DNA of 33,989 bases from Bradyrhizobium sp. (GTDB taxonomy: Bacteria; Pseudomonadota; Alphaproteobacteria; Rhizobiales; Xanthobacteraceae). The stretch covers positions 1 to 33,989 of the forward strand of contig NZ_DAIDJE010000015.1 in the NCBI RefSeq assembly GCF_027451485.1, written 5' to 3'. This document shows positions 1 to 10,136 of this stretch, piece after piece. Each line of letters starts with the position of its first letter. The stretch's first letter is position 1. The translations under genes and the position numbers were made by a program. The notes beneath the pieces are model-generated. The model was not told the origin of the DNA. It saw nothing but the letters and a program-made list of their open reading frames with translations, and did not search any database.

Positions 1-1125
1 GTTGCCGATCGGCTGCGCGCGATGTTGCGGCCTGAGGATTTCGTGGCTCGGTTTGGCGGTGATGAATTCGTCGTATTCCAGCAGAACATCAGGTTGCCTG
101 ACGAGGCTGCCGCGCTGGCGCGCCGCATCGTCGATCACCTGAGCGAGCGCTACAAGATCGACAACCATCTGGTGGAAATCGGCGCCAGCATCGGCATCGC
201 CATGACTTCCGGGGGCAGCGCCGATACGCTTCTGAAGAATGCGGACATGGCGCTTTACCGCGCCAAGGCGGACGGCCGTGGCACCTTCTGCTTCTTCCGA
301 GATGAAATGGCGCAAGTCGTCGAGGCCCGGCGCATTCTCGAACTCGATCTGCGCAAGGCGCTGGCAAACGAGGAGTTTGAGCTGTTCTACCAGCCGCTGG
401 TCAATCTGAAGAGCGGCAAGATATCGACCTGCGAAGCACTGTTGCGCTGGAACCATCCGCTTCGAGGTACGGTCTCTCCGGTCGACATCATTCCAGTTGC
501 CGAAGACATGGGTCTGATTGTCGATCTCGGCCGCTGGATCCTGCGCAAGGCCTGCCAGGAATGTATGCAGTGGCCGGATGCCGTCAGCGTCGCGGTCAAC
601 TTCTCACCGCAGCAGTTTCATCAGCGTGATCTCCTGAGCGAGGTTCGCTATGCGCTCGACGTCTCGGGCTTGCCGGCGCACCGCCTCGAGATCGAGATCA
701 CGGAATCCTCCTTGCTGCGCAATACGCAGTTGATCAACGAGCTGCTCGCGCAACTGCGTGAGCTCGGCGTGCGCATTTCGCTGGATGATTTCGGCACCGG
801 CTACTCGAGCCTTAGCTACCTGCACAACTTCCCGCTGCAAAAGGTGAAGATCGACCGTTCGTTCCTGGAAGGGATCGACAGCGACCGTCCGCTTCGGCTG
901 TTGCGGGGCGTCGCACGCCTGAGCGCGGACCTTGGCATGTCGGTCGTGGTCGAAGGCATCGAGACCAACGAGCAGCTCGAACTCATCAATGCCGACGGTA
1001 CGGTGAGCGAGGCCCAGGGTTATCTCTTCAGCCGGCCCGTTCCGGGGCCGCGGATTCTGCAACTGCTGAACGCCTCGCACGGCCGCTGGCCGGAAGATTT
1101 TCTTTCTTCCCGCTCGATTGCCTGA
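1..1125 (+). CDS. GGDEF-EAL cyclic-di-GMP turnover protein, 5' end outside window
   Basis: The reading frame is open from base 1, so this is the C-terminal 374 residues of a longer protein; any sensor or membrane part is missing. The GGDEF domain keeps its active-site motif GGDEF (visible residues 19-23) and the inhibitory RxxD site (RPED, 10-13) five residues before it. A complete EAL domain follows from about residue 115: EAL at 145-147 in CEALLRW, then DDFGTGYSS, KIDRSFL and VVVEGIE, the metal and substrate positions of active phosphodiesterases. By family knowledge GGDEF makes c-di-GMP from two GTP and EAL hydrolyses it to pGpG; both look intact here, so the net activity cannot be told. 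It ends 181 bases before a FeeM-like acyltransferase on the same strand. Confidence 0.93.
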   Translation, partial: VADRLRAMLRPEDFVARFGGDEFVVFQQNIRLPDEAAALARRIVDHLSERYKIDNHLVEIGASIGIAMTSGGSADTLLKNADMALYRAKADGRGTFCFFRDEMAQVVEARRILELDLRKALANEEFELFYQPLVNLKSGKISTCEALLRWNHPLRGTVSPVDIIPVAEDMGLIVDLGRWILRKACQECMQWPDAVSVAVNFSPQQFHQRDLLSEVRYALDVSGLPAHRLEIEITESSLLRNTQLINELLAQLRELGVRISLDDFGTGYSSLSYLHNFPLQKVKIDRSFLEGIDSDRPLRLLRGVARLSADLGMSVVVEGIETNEQLELINADGTVSEAQGYLFSRPVPGPRILQLLNASHGRWPEDFLSSRSIA

Positions 1126-1306
1126 GGCCCGCGCGCCGCGTTCGATCTCTTCGTCGAGCTGACTATTCTCTCCGGAAAATTCCCCGCCGGACGGAATTTT
1201 GTTGCGTCGGGCGGTTAACCGTAACGTCTCGAATGCTTTGCAATTTCTTCAAGGAACTATTAATCTTTTCTTCTCGTAGAAGTTGTTTGCGGTTGAGGAA
1301 TATCAG

Positions 1307-2041
1307 ATGCAGCCAGGGGCCGAACCGCGCACGTTACCCGTTGAGCGCGGAGCGGCGCTATTGGATCGGGTCGAATACAGGCTCGCCGAGACACCTGAAG
1401 ATAAGGATTTAGTCTACTCCCTGCGCTACAAAGCGTATCTGCATGCTGGACTGATTTTGCCGTCAGAGTCCGGACAGGTGTGTGATCGTTACGATGACGC
1501 GCCCAATTCGTGGATTTTCGGAATTTATCTTGACGGCGAGCTCTGCAGTTCTTTGCGCATTCACCTGCTGACGTCCGAGTGGCGGATGTCTTACTCGACC
1601 GAGTTGTATGGCGACATTCTCCATAGCCGGCTTGATCGCGGTGAAGTTTTTATCGACCCCGCACGTTTGGCTGCGGATCCGGAAAAAGCCCGGCTGTTTC
1701 CGGAACTTCCCTACGTGACGCTGCGATTGGCCTATCTGGCGTGCGATTATTTCAATGCTGATACCGGGCTCGCGATGGTGCGTCCCGATCACCAGCCGTT
1801 TTATCGGCGGGTCTTTCTACACGAGCCGATCGGCGAGCCTCGGGCATTTCCGGGCTGGCATACCATGAAGACATCCTTGATGGCGTCGGATTTCCGGAAG
1901 CTTCGCGAACGGGTCCTGGCGCGTTTTCCCATTATGCAGTCAACCCATTTCGAGCGGCAGATGCTCTTCCAGCGTCCTCGCGAGCAGCCGCCTTTGGCGC
2001 TCGACCTGCCGGAGTTTCTGCCGAGCCAGGTCTCTCTCTAA
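1307..2041 (+). CDS. FeeM/LuxI-like N-acyltransferase (GNAT fold)
   Basis: A 244-residue protein resembling the N-acyl amino acid synthase FeeM family, GNAT-fold relatives of acyl-homoserine lactone synthases that transfer an acyl chain from acyl-ACP to an amino acid. Supporting signs are the N-terminal YRLAETPEDKDLVYSLRYKAY, a central DGELCSSLRIH strand followed by a strategic FIDPARLAAD segment, and a C-terminal MVRPDHQPFYRRVF with PFPGW-like AFPGW. I chose ATG 1307 because GAGG at 1295-1298 sits 8 bases upstream; a TTG at 1283 would extend it by 8 residues but has no ribosome site. No LuxR-type regulator or acyl carrier protein is next to it, so a signalling role is inference. It could instead make acyl amino acid lipids. 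Confidence 0.72.
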   Translation: MQPGAEPRTLPVERGAALLDRVEYRLAETPEDKDLVYSLRYKAYLHAGLILPSESGQVCDRYDDAPNSWIFGIYLDGELCSSLRIHLLTSEWRMSYSTELYGDILHSRLDRGEVFIDPARLAADPEKARLFPELPYVTLRLAYLACDYFNADTGLAMVRPDHQPFYRRVFLHEPIGEPRAFPGWHTMKTSLMASDFRKLRERVLARFPIMQSTHFERQMLFQRPREQPPLALDLPEFLPSQVSL

Positions 2042-2402
2042 TCAGCCGGTCGAGAGGTGTTGGGCGCACCCCTCCGCGCTAATCCACCTGATTGGCTGCC
2101 TTCCGGAGAGGCGAACGGCCTCTCGGCGCCGGCCGCCTTTGGCGGCCATGGCCATGGCCATGCCGGCAGATTACCGGCCAAATCACAGCCTATGCTCTTG
2201 AAAAGTCGGTATATTCCACCCATCGGCCTTGCCTTCACCCTCGTGCCACATTTACAACTCATTAACCATGCCGGTCGCTTTTCGCCGACGTGGGGCATTT
2301 GAACGGGTCCGGCAACAACCCATCAAGGTTGACGGAACGTTCGCTTAACCATCGACCTGTAGACCGGATAGAAGTTGAAAACGTGAGCGTGGAGGCTCCG
2401 GA
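2042..2402. other. 361-base intergenic region upstream of pal
   Basis: No convincing gene. It holds a perfect hairpin (GGCCGCC-TTT-GGCGGCC, 2131-2147), which may end the acyltransferase transcript although it lacks a T run, then three overlapping GGCCAT units (2145-2161). Closer to pal there are two identical octamers TTAACCAT at 2262-2269 and 2345-2352, resembling the CtrA half-site. A good ribosome site GGAGG (2391-2395) serves pal. Confidence 0.6.
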
Positions 2403-2891
2403 ATGAAACACCCTATGCGTATCCTCCAGGGTTTGAAGCTGGCCGCAGCCCTTGCGGTGGCGCTATCGATGGGCGCCTGCGCGAAAAATCCGCTGACCGA
2501 CGGGGCAATGGCGAGCGCAGCGACGCCGGGCAGCCAGCAGGATTTCGTCGTCAATGTCGGCGACCGCGTCTTTTTTGACAGCGACCAGACAGACCTGTCT
2601 CCGCAGGCGATCGCGACCCTGGAAAAGCAGGCGCAGTGGTTGCAGGCCTATCCTCGCTACACCTTCACCATCGAGGGCCACGCCGACGAACGCGGCACCC
2701 GCGAATATAACATCGCGCTCGGCGCGCGCCGCGCCCAGTCGGTGCGAACCTTCCTCGCCTCGCGCGGCATCGACCCGTCGCGGATGCGCACCATCTCCTA
2801 TGGCAAGGAGCGTCCCGTTGCGGTTTGCAATGACATATCCTGCTGGTCGCAGAATCGCCGCGCCGTCACGGTGCTGAACGCGAGCTCGTAA
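2403..2891 (+). CDS. pal: Peptidoglycan-associated lipoprotein Pal
   Basis: The 162-residue protein has a lipoprotein signal (positive start, hydrophobic run, then MGAC with Cys about residue 25; Met at -3 is a slightly unusual lipobox) and a C-terminal OmpA-type peptidoglycan-binding domain from about residue 50. The domain shows FFDSDQTDL, TIEGHADERGTREYN, LGARRAQSV and SYGKERP, the classic Pal/OmpA signature with the Asp and Arg that bind diaminopimelate. By family knowledge it anchors the outer membrane to the wall and works with TolA and TolB during constriction. GGAGG lies 7 bases before the ATG. cpoB follows, as expected of a tol-pal cluster, but tolB is not immediately upstream. Confidence 0.97.
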   Translation: MKHPMRILQGLKLAAALAVALSMGACAKNPLTDGAMASAATPGSQQDFVVNVGDRVFFDSDQTDLSPQAIATLEKQAQWLQAYPRYTFTIEGHADERGTREYNIALGARRAQSVRTFLASRGIDPSRMRTISYGKERPVAVCNDISCWSQNRRAVTVLNASS

Positions 2892-2919
2892 GGCGCGCAC
2901 GATTGGCGAGATCATTTCG

Positions 2920-2949
2920 CCGGCGCCGCTCTTTTTGGAGCGGCGCCGG
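2920..2949 (+). terminator. Perfect 12-bp hairpin between pal and cpoB
   Basis: CCGGCGCCGCTC (2920-2931) pairs with GAGCGGCGCCGG (2938-2949) across a TTTTTG loop. There is no T tract after it, so it may be an attenuating or mRNA-stabilising stem that sets the Pal to CpoB ratio rather than a strict terminator. Confidence 0.55.
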
Positions 2950-3046
2950 TAATGCTTTGGGCGGATGTCGCGTGATTTGTCTCAGTCACATTTTTGGCGT
3001 ACTCCCTCCCTCAATCTGATCTGTCATCACCGCCTGTCAGGCCCAA

Positions 3047-4117
3047 ATGTCATTCGGGATTTATAAAACCATCCGCGCTGCTGCGTTGGCCGCGGCGCTT
3101 GGATCGTGCGCCTTCGCGTGGCATGCGCCGGCGTTTGCGCAATCTGAGGACGCCGATCCGGAAGTCCGGATCGAGCAGCTGGAAAATCAGTTGCGGCAGC
3201 TCACCGGCCAGAACGAGGAACTGCAACATCGCAACCGTCAACTCGAGGAGCGCCTGAACGCGCTTCAGGGCGGAGCTCAGCTTCCGGGACAGTCCGGCGC
3301 AGCCCCGGCGGCCAATGCGGCTGCTTTGCCGCCAGTGGCCGGCTATCAACAGCCAGCGGCAGGAGGAGGGTATCAATCCCCGTCCAGTGGGTATCAGCCC
3401 CCGTCCGGTGGGTATCAACAGCCGCCGCCCGGCGGCTATCAGACGCAGGTTGCCGCTCCGGCACCTATCGTTCAGGAACCGGCAGGGCCGTCGCCGGGCG
3501 GACGGCGCGGAGATGCATTTGATCCGACCCAGAACCCGAATGCGCCCGGTGTCCCGCGCGCGCTCGGTGGCGGGCAAATGCCGATTTCTCCCGGGGTGCC
3601 GATCGGTGCGCCCGGCGGGCGAGGGGCCGGCGAACCGCTCGACCTCGCAAATACCGGCGGGGCTCGCGCCGGGACGCTGCCGCCTTCGCGCAATCTCAAC
3701 GGCAGCGGCGCGCTGACCACCTTGCCACCCTCGGCGACGCCGAGGGACGAGTTCGATCTTGGCGTCGGCTATATCGAGCGCAAGGACTATGCGCTGGCGG
3801 CGGAAACAATGCGCAATTTCACACGAAAGTATCCGAGCGATCCGTTGGTCGCCGACGCCCAGTTCTGGCTGGGCGAGAGCTTTTTCCAACGCCAGAGCTA
3901 TCGTGAGGCCGCCGAAGCCTTTCTGTCGGTAACGACCAAGTACGATCGCTCAGCGAAAGCGCCGGACGCCCTGCTGCGCTTGGGACAGTCCCTCGCGGCC
4001 TTGAAGGAGAAGGAAGCGGCCTGCGCCGCTTTCGGCGAGGTGAAGCGGAAATATCCGCACTCAGCCGCCAATATCAGGCAGGCCGTCGAACGTGAGCAGA
4101 AGCGGACGAAGTGCTAG
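3047..4117 (+). CDS. cpoB: Tol-Pal cell division coordinator CpoB (YbgF)
   Basis: This 356-residue periplasmic protein has a cleavable signal peptide (cut expected after APAFA, about residue 31). A coiled-coil trimerisation segment follows (about 40-75, heptads in RIEQLENQLRQLTGQNEELQ), then a long low-complexity linker rich in Pro, Gly and Gln (about 80-225), then a C-terminal TPR domain from DEFDLGVGYIERKDYALAA to the end. By family knowledge CpoB coordinates peptidoglycan synthesis by PBP1B with Tol-driven outer-membrane constriction. The linker includes four GYQ units spaced 7-8 residues apart and makes the protein longer than E. coli CpoB (about 260 residues). The ribosome site before ATG 3047 is weak, suggesting coupling to pal expression. 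Confidence 0.93.
   Translation: MSFGIYKTIRAAALAAALGSCAFAWHAPAFAQSEDADPEVRIEQLENQLRQLTGQNEELQHRNRQLEERLNALQGGAQLPGQSGAAPAANAAALPPVAGYQQPAAGGGYQSPSSGYQPPSGGYQQPPPGGYQTQVAAPAPIVQEPAGPSPGGRRGDAFDPTQNPNAPGVPRALGGGQMPISPGVPIGAPGGRGAGEPLDLANTGGARAGTLPPSRNLNGSGALTTLPPSATPRDEFDLGVGYIERKDYALAAETMRNFTRKYPSDPLVADAQFWLGESFFQRQSYREAAEAFLSVTTKYDRSAKAPDALLRLGQSLAALKEKEAACAAFGEVKRKYPHSAANIRQAVEREQKRTKC
3370..3441 (+). repeat. In-gene GYQ-proline tandem repeat
   Basis: Four near-identical units of 21-24 bases coding for GYQ plus Ser/Pro/Gly/Gln residues lie inside the cpoB linker. Units of this kind can change in number by slippage, altering linker length. Confidence 0.7.
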
Positions 4118-4496
4118 ACTTGAAAGGGCGGGCCAAGGTCCAGCCAGGACCTTCCCACCAGGGGAGTGGATTTTTGACATTCGCAGGTCGTCTCGCCGCG
4201 GATCCGTCGAGCGAATGAAAAATTCCAAGCGTCACCGCAGGCCTATATTTCTGATGATCCTTTATTTTAACATTCGCAAGGTGCGCTCCGAAAAAGGATG
4301 CGAATGTTTGGGGTAGGACCACCAGAGCTCCGATTACAAAGCCAGCACGATATCGCGGCGACCTCTGATGCGAAGGTCGGAATCAAAAGAGCTCTGGCAA
4401 CCTGTTGATTTCCGAGTAGCGGCCTTGGATTCGAAGTTTGACCTTGCAGCGACACTGAGTAGGACCTTCAAATTCGCCGCACTAGCCGGTGGTGAC
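4118..4496. other. 379-base intergenic region with inverted heptamer pairs
   Basis: No convincing gene between cpoB and tilS. A small hairpin AAGGTCC-AGCCA-GGACCTT (4135-4153) follows cpoB. After it the heptamer CATTCGC and its complement GCGAATG occur four times in alternating orientation (4178-4184, 4211-4217, 4271-4277, 4300-4306). The second pair extends to a perfect 10-bp inverted repeat, 4269-4278 with 4299-4308. An in-frame ATG at 4368 would lengthen TilS by 43 residues, but that segment does not look like the family. Confidence 0.6.
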
Positions 4497-5585
4497 ATGT
4501 CTGACGACAATCGCTCGCCGATCTCGGCGCGCCAGGCCAATGCGCTTTTTGCGGACTGGAAGCACGCGCCGGGATTGGTTCTCGCTGTTTCGGGGGGGCC
4601 GGATTCCGTCGCACTGATGTGGCTAGTGGCGCGCTGGCGCACGTCGCTGGCGCGCGGCCCGCGCCTTCTGGCGGCGACGGTCGATCACGGCTTGCGGCCG
4701 GAGGCCGCGCGCGAGGCGCGCGAGGTCAAGCGTCTGGCGCGTGATCTCGGCATACCTCATCGCACGATGCGCTGGACCGGCGAGAAACCGGCGTCCGGGG
4801 TGCCGGCAGCGGCGCGGGCGGCACGCTATCGCCTGCTCGCGGGCCTCGCGCGCCAAACCGGCGCCAGCCATGTCCTTACCGCCCATACCCGTGATGATCA
4901 GGCGGAGACGCTGCTGATGCGGCTGTTGCGCGGCAGCGGCATCGGCGGGCTTGCCGCAATGGCACGCGAGAGCGAACGTGAAGGCGTGCTGATTGCCCGG
5001 CCGTTTCTCAACGTTGCCAAATCGCAGCTCATCGCGACGTTGCAAAAAGCCGGGATTGGTTATGCCGACGATCCCACCAACCGCGACGTTCGATTTACCC
5101 GCCCGCGCATCCGCGCGGTAATCGAGCAGCTGCGCGCCGAAGGCGGCGATGCACGCAATTTGGCGAGGCTGGCCTCGCGGCTGGCGAGGGCCAACGCGGC
5201 AATTGAAATTCTGGCCGATGGTGCCGCGCGCTATCTCGCACTGAAAGACCAGTTGATCGGGGCCCCGACGGCTGCAAGCGATGCCACGCGCAATGCAGAC
5301 TTTGAGGCGGCCGCTTTTGCAGGACTTCCCGAGGAAATCCGGCTGCGTTTATTGCTGCGTGCCATCGATCGGGTCGGCCATGAGGGTCCGGCGGAACTCG
5401 GCAAGGCGGAGGCTTTGCTGGCCGCGCTGGACAGCGCCCTGCAAAAATCTGCGAAAAGCAAGTCCGCGCCGGCCGCCGCGCGTCAGCCGAAGCTGAAGCA
5501 GACGCTCGGAGGGGCGATTGTCAGCCTCGCCGGGGGCCGAATCGTCATCTCGGCGGCTCCGCCGCGGCGACGCCAGGGAGGTTGA
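4497..5585 (+). CDS. tilS: tRNA(Ile)-lysidine synthase TilS
   Basis: TilS joins lysine to cytidine 34 of the CAU-anticodon isoleucine tRNA using ATP, switching it to AUA decoding. The 362-residue product carries the PP-loop ATP-binding motif SGGPDS about 33 residues in (LVLAVSGGPDSVAL), then the family segments DHGLRPEA, HVLTAHTRDDQAETLLMRL and RGSGIGGLAAM, and FLNVAKSQL near the middle. The C-terminal substrate-binding part is shorter than in E. coli, usual for alphaproteobacteria. I placed the start at ATG 4497 because the PP-loop then sits at its normal distance; an upstream ATG at 4368 is possible but adds unrelated sequence. It precedes ftsH, a conserved neighbourhood. Confidence 0.95.
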   Translation: MSDDNRSPISARQANALFADWKHAPGLVLAVSGGPDSVALMWLVARWRTSLARGPRLLAATVDHGLRPEAAREAREVKRLARDLGIPHRTMRWTGEKPASGVPAAARAARYRLLAGLARQTGASHVLTAHTRDDQAETLLMRLLRGSGIGGLAAMARESEREGVLIARPFLNVAKSQLIATLQKAGIGYADDPTNRDVRFTRPRIRAVIEQLRAEGGDARNLARLASRLARANAAIEILADGAARYLALKDQLIGAPTAASDATRNADFEAAAFAGLPEEIRLRLLLRAIDRVGHEGPAELGKAEALLAALDSALQKSAKSKSAPAAARQPKLKQTLGGAIVSLAGGRIVISAAPPRRRQGG

Positions 5586-5809
5586 TGCGGGCCGGGTGGT
5601 TTTCCGGCCTTAACCACCCCTGAAATCACCCTATTTTCAGGACATGATTTGAACCGTAATAGTCCGGAATAGGCTAAATAGTCCGCCGTAGTTCCCTTGG
5701 CAGCGACGGGCCCCGCACCTAGATTAGCCGGCAGGCGCGCTGAGGGGATTCTCTCGCGCTTGCCCCAGGGGAAGAAGGCCGCGATCCGCGCGACCACGAA
5801 GGAAAATCA
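5586..5809 (+). promoter_or_regulatory. tilS-ftsH intergenic region, probable ftsH promoter
   Basis: The 224-base gap contains a TTGAAC (5649-5654) followed 18 bases on by GCTAAA, a weak promoter-like pair. ftsH is often under heat-shock control in this class, but I cannot see a clear RpoH site. A ribosome site AAGGAAAA lies just before ATG 5810. Confidence 0.3.
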
Positions 5810-7732
<1,923 letters not shown>

Positions 7733-7759
7733 CCGCTCGCAAGCCAGAACGATCACCGC

Positions 7760-7790
7760 AAAAGCCCGGCCTCGCGCCGGGCTTTTCTTT
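7760..7790 (+). terminator. Rho-independent terminator after ftsH
   Basis: AAAGCCCGGC (7761-7770) pairs with GCCGGGCTTT (7776-7785) across CTCGC, followed by further T residues. It lies 28 bases past the ftsH stop codon. Confidence 0.92.
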
Positions 7791-7980
7791 GCGCCAGGGC
7801 TGCCGATGGTGACGCTTCGGTCTGCACGGGCGCTGATGCGCGGGTACGCGAGGCCGGCGCCCTGGCGGGTGATCGCCTGAGTGAGGCTGGTCCGGTGCAC
7901 AACCCGGGTCTCTTAAGATTTCGGCAAGGCAGCCGGCCTAATGCTTGTGGGTAACGCCTTCCCGCTGCGCCCGGACCCGC

Positions 7981-9222
7981 ATGGCCACGTTGACTTCCGA
8001 TATCACCATGCCGGCAGCGAAGAACGCGATCCCGCCCGCGCTCCTGATCGGCTGTCTTGTGCTGTGCGTCCTCAACGCGGCGATGCTGCAAAAGGCGTTC
8101 ACCTCCCACTTGTGGATATTCGATGAAAACGGGCTCGGCATCCCGACCGATTTCATCAATGTGTGGTCCGCTGGCCGTCTCGTGCTCGACGGCCATCCGG
8201 CGCTCGCCTACGACTGGGACATCCAGAAACAGCTGCAGGTCGCAGTTCTCGGCCAGAGCTATCCGGGCAACTTTGCCTGGCACTATCCGCCGCCGTTTCT
8301 GTTCATCGCTGCGGCGCTTGCGCATTTTCCGTACGCGATTGCCTTTGCCGGCTGGGCCGCGACAAGCTTTCTGCCCTATCTCGCAGCGATGCGAGCGATC
8401 GTCGGGCGCTCCTGCGGCCTGCTGCTCGCGGCCGCTTTCCCGGTGGTGTTCACCAATACGCTGGTCGGGCAGAACGGATTTTTGACTGCATCGCTGATCG
8501 GCAGCACACTTGTGCTGATGCCGCGCTGGCCGGTCCTTTCCGGCATCTGCCTCGGACTTTTGAGCTACAAGCCGCAATATGGCTTGCTGTTTCCGCTGGT
8601 ACTGATCGCAGCCTCGCAATGGCGTGTGTTTCTTACGGCCGGTGCGATCACTTTATTGATGGCAGGGCTGTCCTGGCTCGCATTCGGCACCGAAAGCTGG
8701 CAGGCCTTCGTGCACTGGATGCCGATGTTCAATCAGGCCTTCCTGGTCGAAGGGCGCGCGCCATGGGGCAAGCTGCAAAGCATCTTCGGGTTGACCCATT
8801 ATTTCGGCGGTCCGGAATCACTAGCCTGGACCTTGCAGTCGATCATGAGCGCTGCGGTCGCTGTGCTGCTCACATTGCTGTGGCGCCGCCGCGACATCCG
8901 GTATGAGTTGAAAGCTGCGGCGCTCGCGGCGGGTGCGTTGCTTGTGACGCCTTACCTCTTTCTCTACGACGAAATGGTGCTGGCCATTGCGGTGGCGTTT
9001 CTCGTTCGCGTCGGATTGGAGGAAGGTTTTGAGCGGCACGAACTGCCGGCGCTCGGGTTGGTCGCCGCCCTATTCATAATCTTCCCGTTCCTCGGTGCGC
9101 CGACCGGCTTTGCGGCTTCACTCGTCGTCGCCGCGCTCATCGGCCATCGCCTGGGATTATCTTGGCGGCGGGAAGGGACGCAGCCTGTTGCGGCTGCGAG
9201 CGCTCCAGCGCGACAATTCTAA
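7981..9222 (+). CDS. GT87/DUF2029-type polytopic membrane glycosyltransferase
   Basis: A 413-residue protein with about ten hydrophobic membrane segments. It resembles the GT87 (DUF2029) family of polyprenol-phosphate-dependent mannosyltransferase-like proteins: an early extracytoplasmic loop DFINVWSAGRLVLDGHP, then WHYPPPFLF, and later LGLLSYKPQYGLLFPL and VTPYLFLYDEMVLAIA, all typical of the family. The sugar and acceptor are unknown. I took ATG 7981; a TTG at 7945 would add 12 residues and ATG 8008 would remove nine, and none has a clear ribosome site. It stands alone after the ftsH terminator and is followed 124 bases later by a TetR gene. Confidence 0.8.
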   Translation: MATLTSDITMPAAKNAIPPALLIGCLVLCVLNAAMLQKAFTSHLWIFDENGLGIPTDFINVWSAGRLVLDGHPALAYDWDIQKQLQVAVLGQSYPGNFAWHYPPPFLFIAAALAHFPYAIAFAGWAATSFLPYLAAMRAIVGRSCGLLLAAAFPVVFTNTLVGQNGFLTASLIGSTLVLMPRWPVLSGICLGLLSYKPQYGLLFPLVLIAASQWRVFLTAGAITLLMAGLSWLAFGTESWQAFVHWMPMFNQAFLVEGRAPWGKLQSIFGLTHYFGGPESLAWTLQSIMSAAVAVLLTLLWRRRDIRYELKAAALAAGALLVTPYLFLYDEMVLAIAVAFLVRVGLEEGFERHELPALGLVAALFIIFPFLGAPTGFAASLVVAALIGHRLGLSWRREGTQPVAAASAPARQF

Positions 9223-9346
9223 AGCGCTTGTCATTTTCTCTGAATTATTGTTCACTTCTTGAAGCGGCAGCTTCTGACCGCCAAGAACTGAATTCGCACC
9301 ACGACGCCGTCAGGCTCGTCTGCGCAGGGAACGGGAAACGCAAGAG

Positions 9347-10021
9347 ATGGTCTATCGGCGGACCCACCAGGTTGTGAAACGTCTGGCTGCGCGCCGCAGC
9401 GCCATTCTGGCGGCGGCGCGCAACGCGGCAGCCGAAGGGGGCATGGCGGCGGTACAAATCGCGCCCATCGCGGTCCGCGCCAATGTCGCCGCCGGGACGG
9501 TCTACCGCTATTTCCCGTCCAAGGCCGACCTGATTTCGGAACTGATTGCCGAGGTCTCACGCGATGAATTGTCAGCGATCCGGCGTGCGGCGGACTCTGC
9601 GCCCGGGCCGTCGTCGGCGTTGGCCGCTGCCGTGACCACCGTCGCCGTGCACACGTTGTCGCAGCGAAAACTGGCCTGGGGCATCCTGGCCGAGCCTGTC
9701 GACGTCGATGTGACGGCGTCGCGCCTGGCAAGTCGGCGCGCCGTGGTCGATGAAATCGCAAGTCGCATCGACGCGGCGGTCCGTGCCGGTCATTTGCCGG
9801 CGCAGGACACCAATCTGGCAGCGACCGCGCTGCTCGGCGCCTTGCATGAGGCACTGGTCGGGCCGCTTGCGGCGGAAAACATGGAGGATCCGGGAAAAAT
9901 GCGCGATGCGGTACAGACCGTGACGTTGCTAGCCTTGCGCGCCGTCGGCGTGATGGATGCGCGCGCGCGCGGCCTTGTGGTGCAGGCGGCGCTTCCTGCG
10001 ATGGCTAGGGCTGGGGCATAG
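9347..10021 (+). CDS. TetR/AcrR family transcriptional regulator
   Basis: A 224-residue regulator. The N-terminal helix-turn-helix (about residues 17-64) is canonical: RSAILAAARNAAAEGG, then VRANVAAGTVYRYFPSKADL, where GTVYRYFPSK is the TetR recognition-helix signature. The C-terminal helical domain, which binds the effector and forms the dimer, has no ligand clue. Such proteins usually repress a nearby gene. Candidates are the upstream membrane protein or the convergent gene beyond, but no operator palindrome is evident before it. No efflux pump lies beside it. Confidence 0.93.
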   Translation: MVYRRTHQVVKRLAARRSAILAAARNAAAEGGMAAVQIAPIAVRANVAAGTVYRYFPSKADLISELIAEVSRDELSAIRRAADSAPGPSSALAAAVTTVAVHTLSQRKLAWGILAEPVDVDVTASRLASRRAVVDEIASRIDAAVRAGHLPAQDTNLAATALLGALHEALVGPLAAENMEDPGKMRDAVQTVTLLALRAVGVMDARARGLVVQAALPAMARAGA

Positions 10022-10136
10022 GCGCCGGCGGCTATAGTGTTCCCATTCTGAACTCCGCATCACCCGGGGAGCCTCGTTTCGTGCTCCCGAACCGAAAAGA
10101 CACTGGCTTCAGGCCGTCGCGCGAAAGAATGCTGCG

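Noticed and set aside
2057..2302. An 81-residue plus-strand frame between the acyltransferase and pal
   Set aside because: It crosses a hairpin and has no ribosome site or family resemblance.
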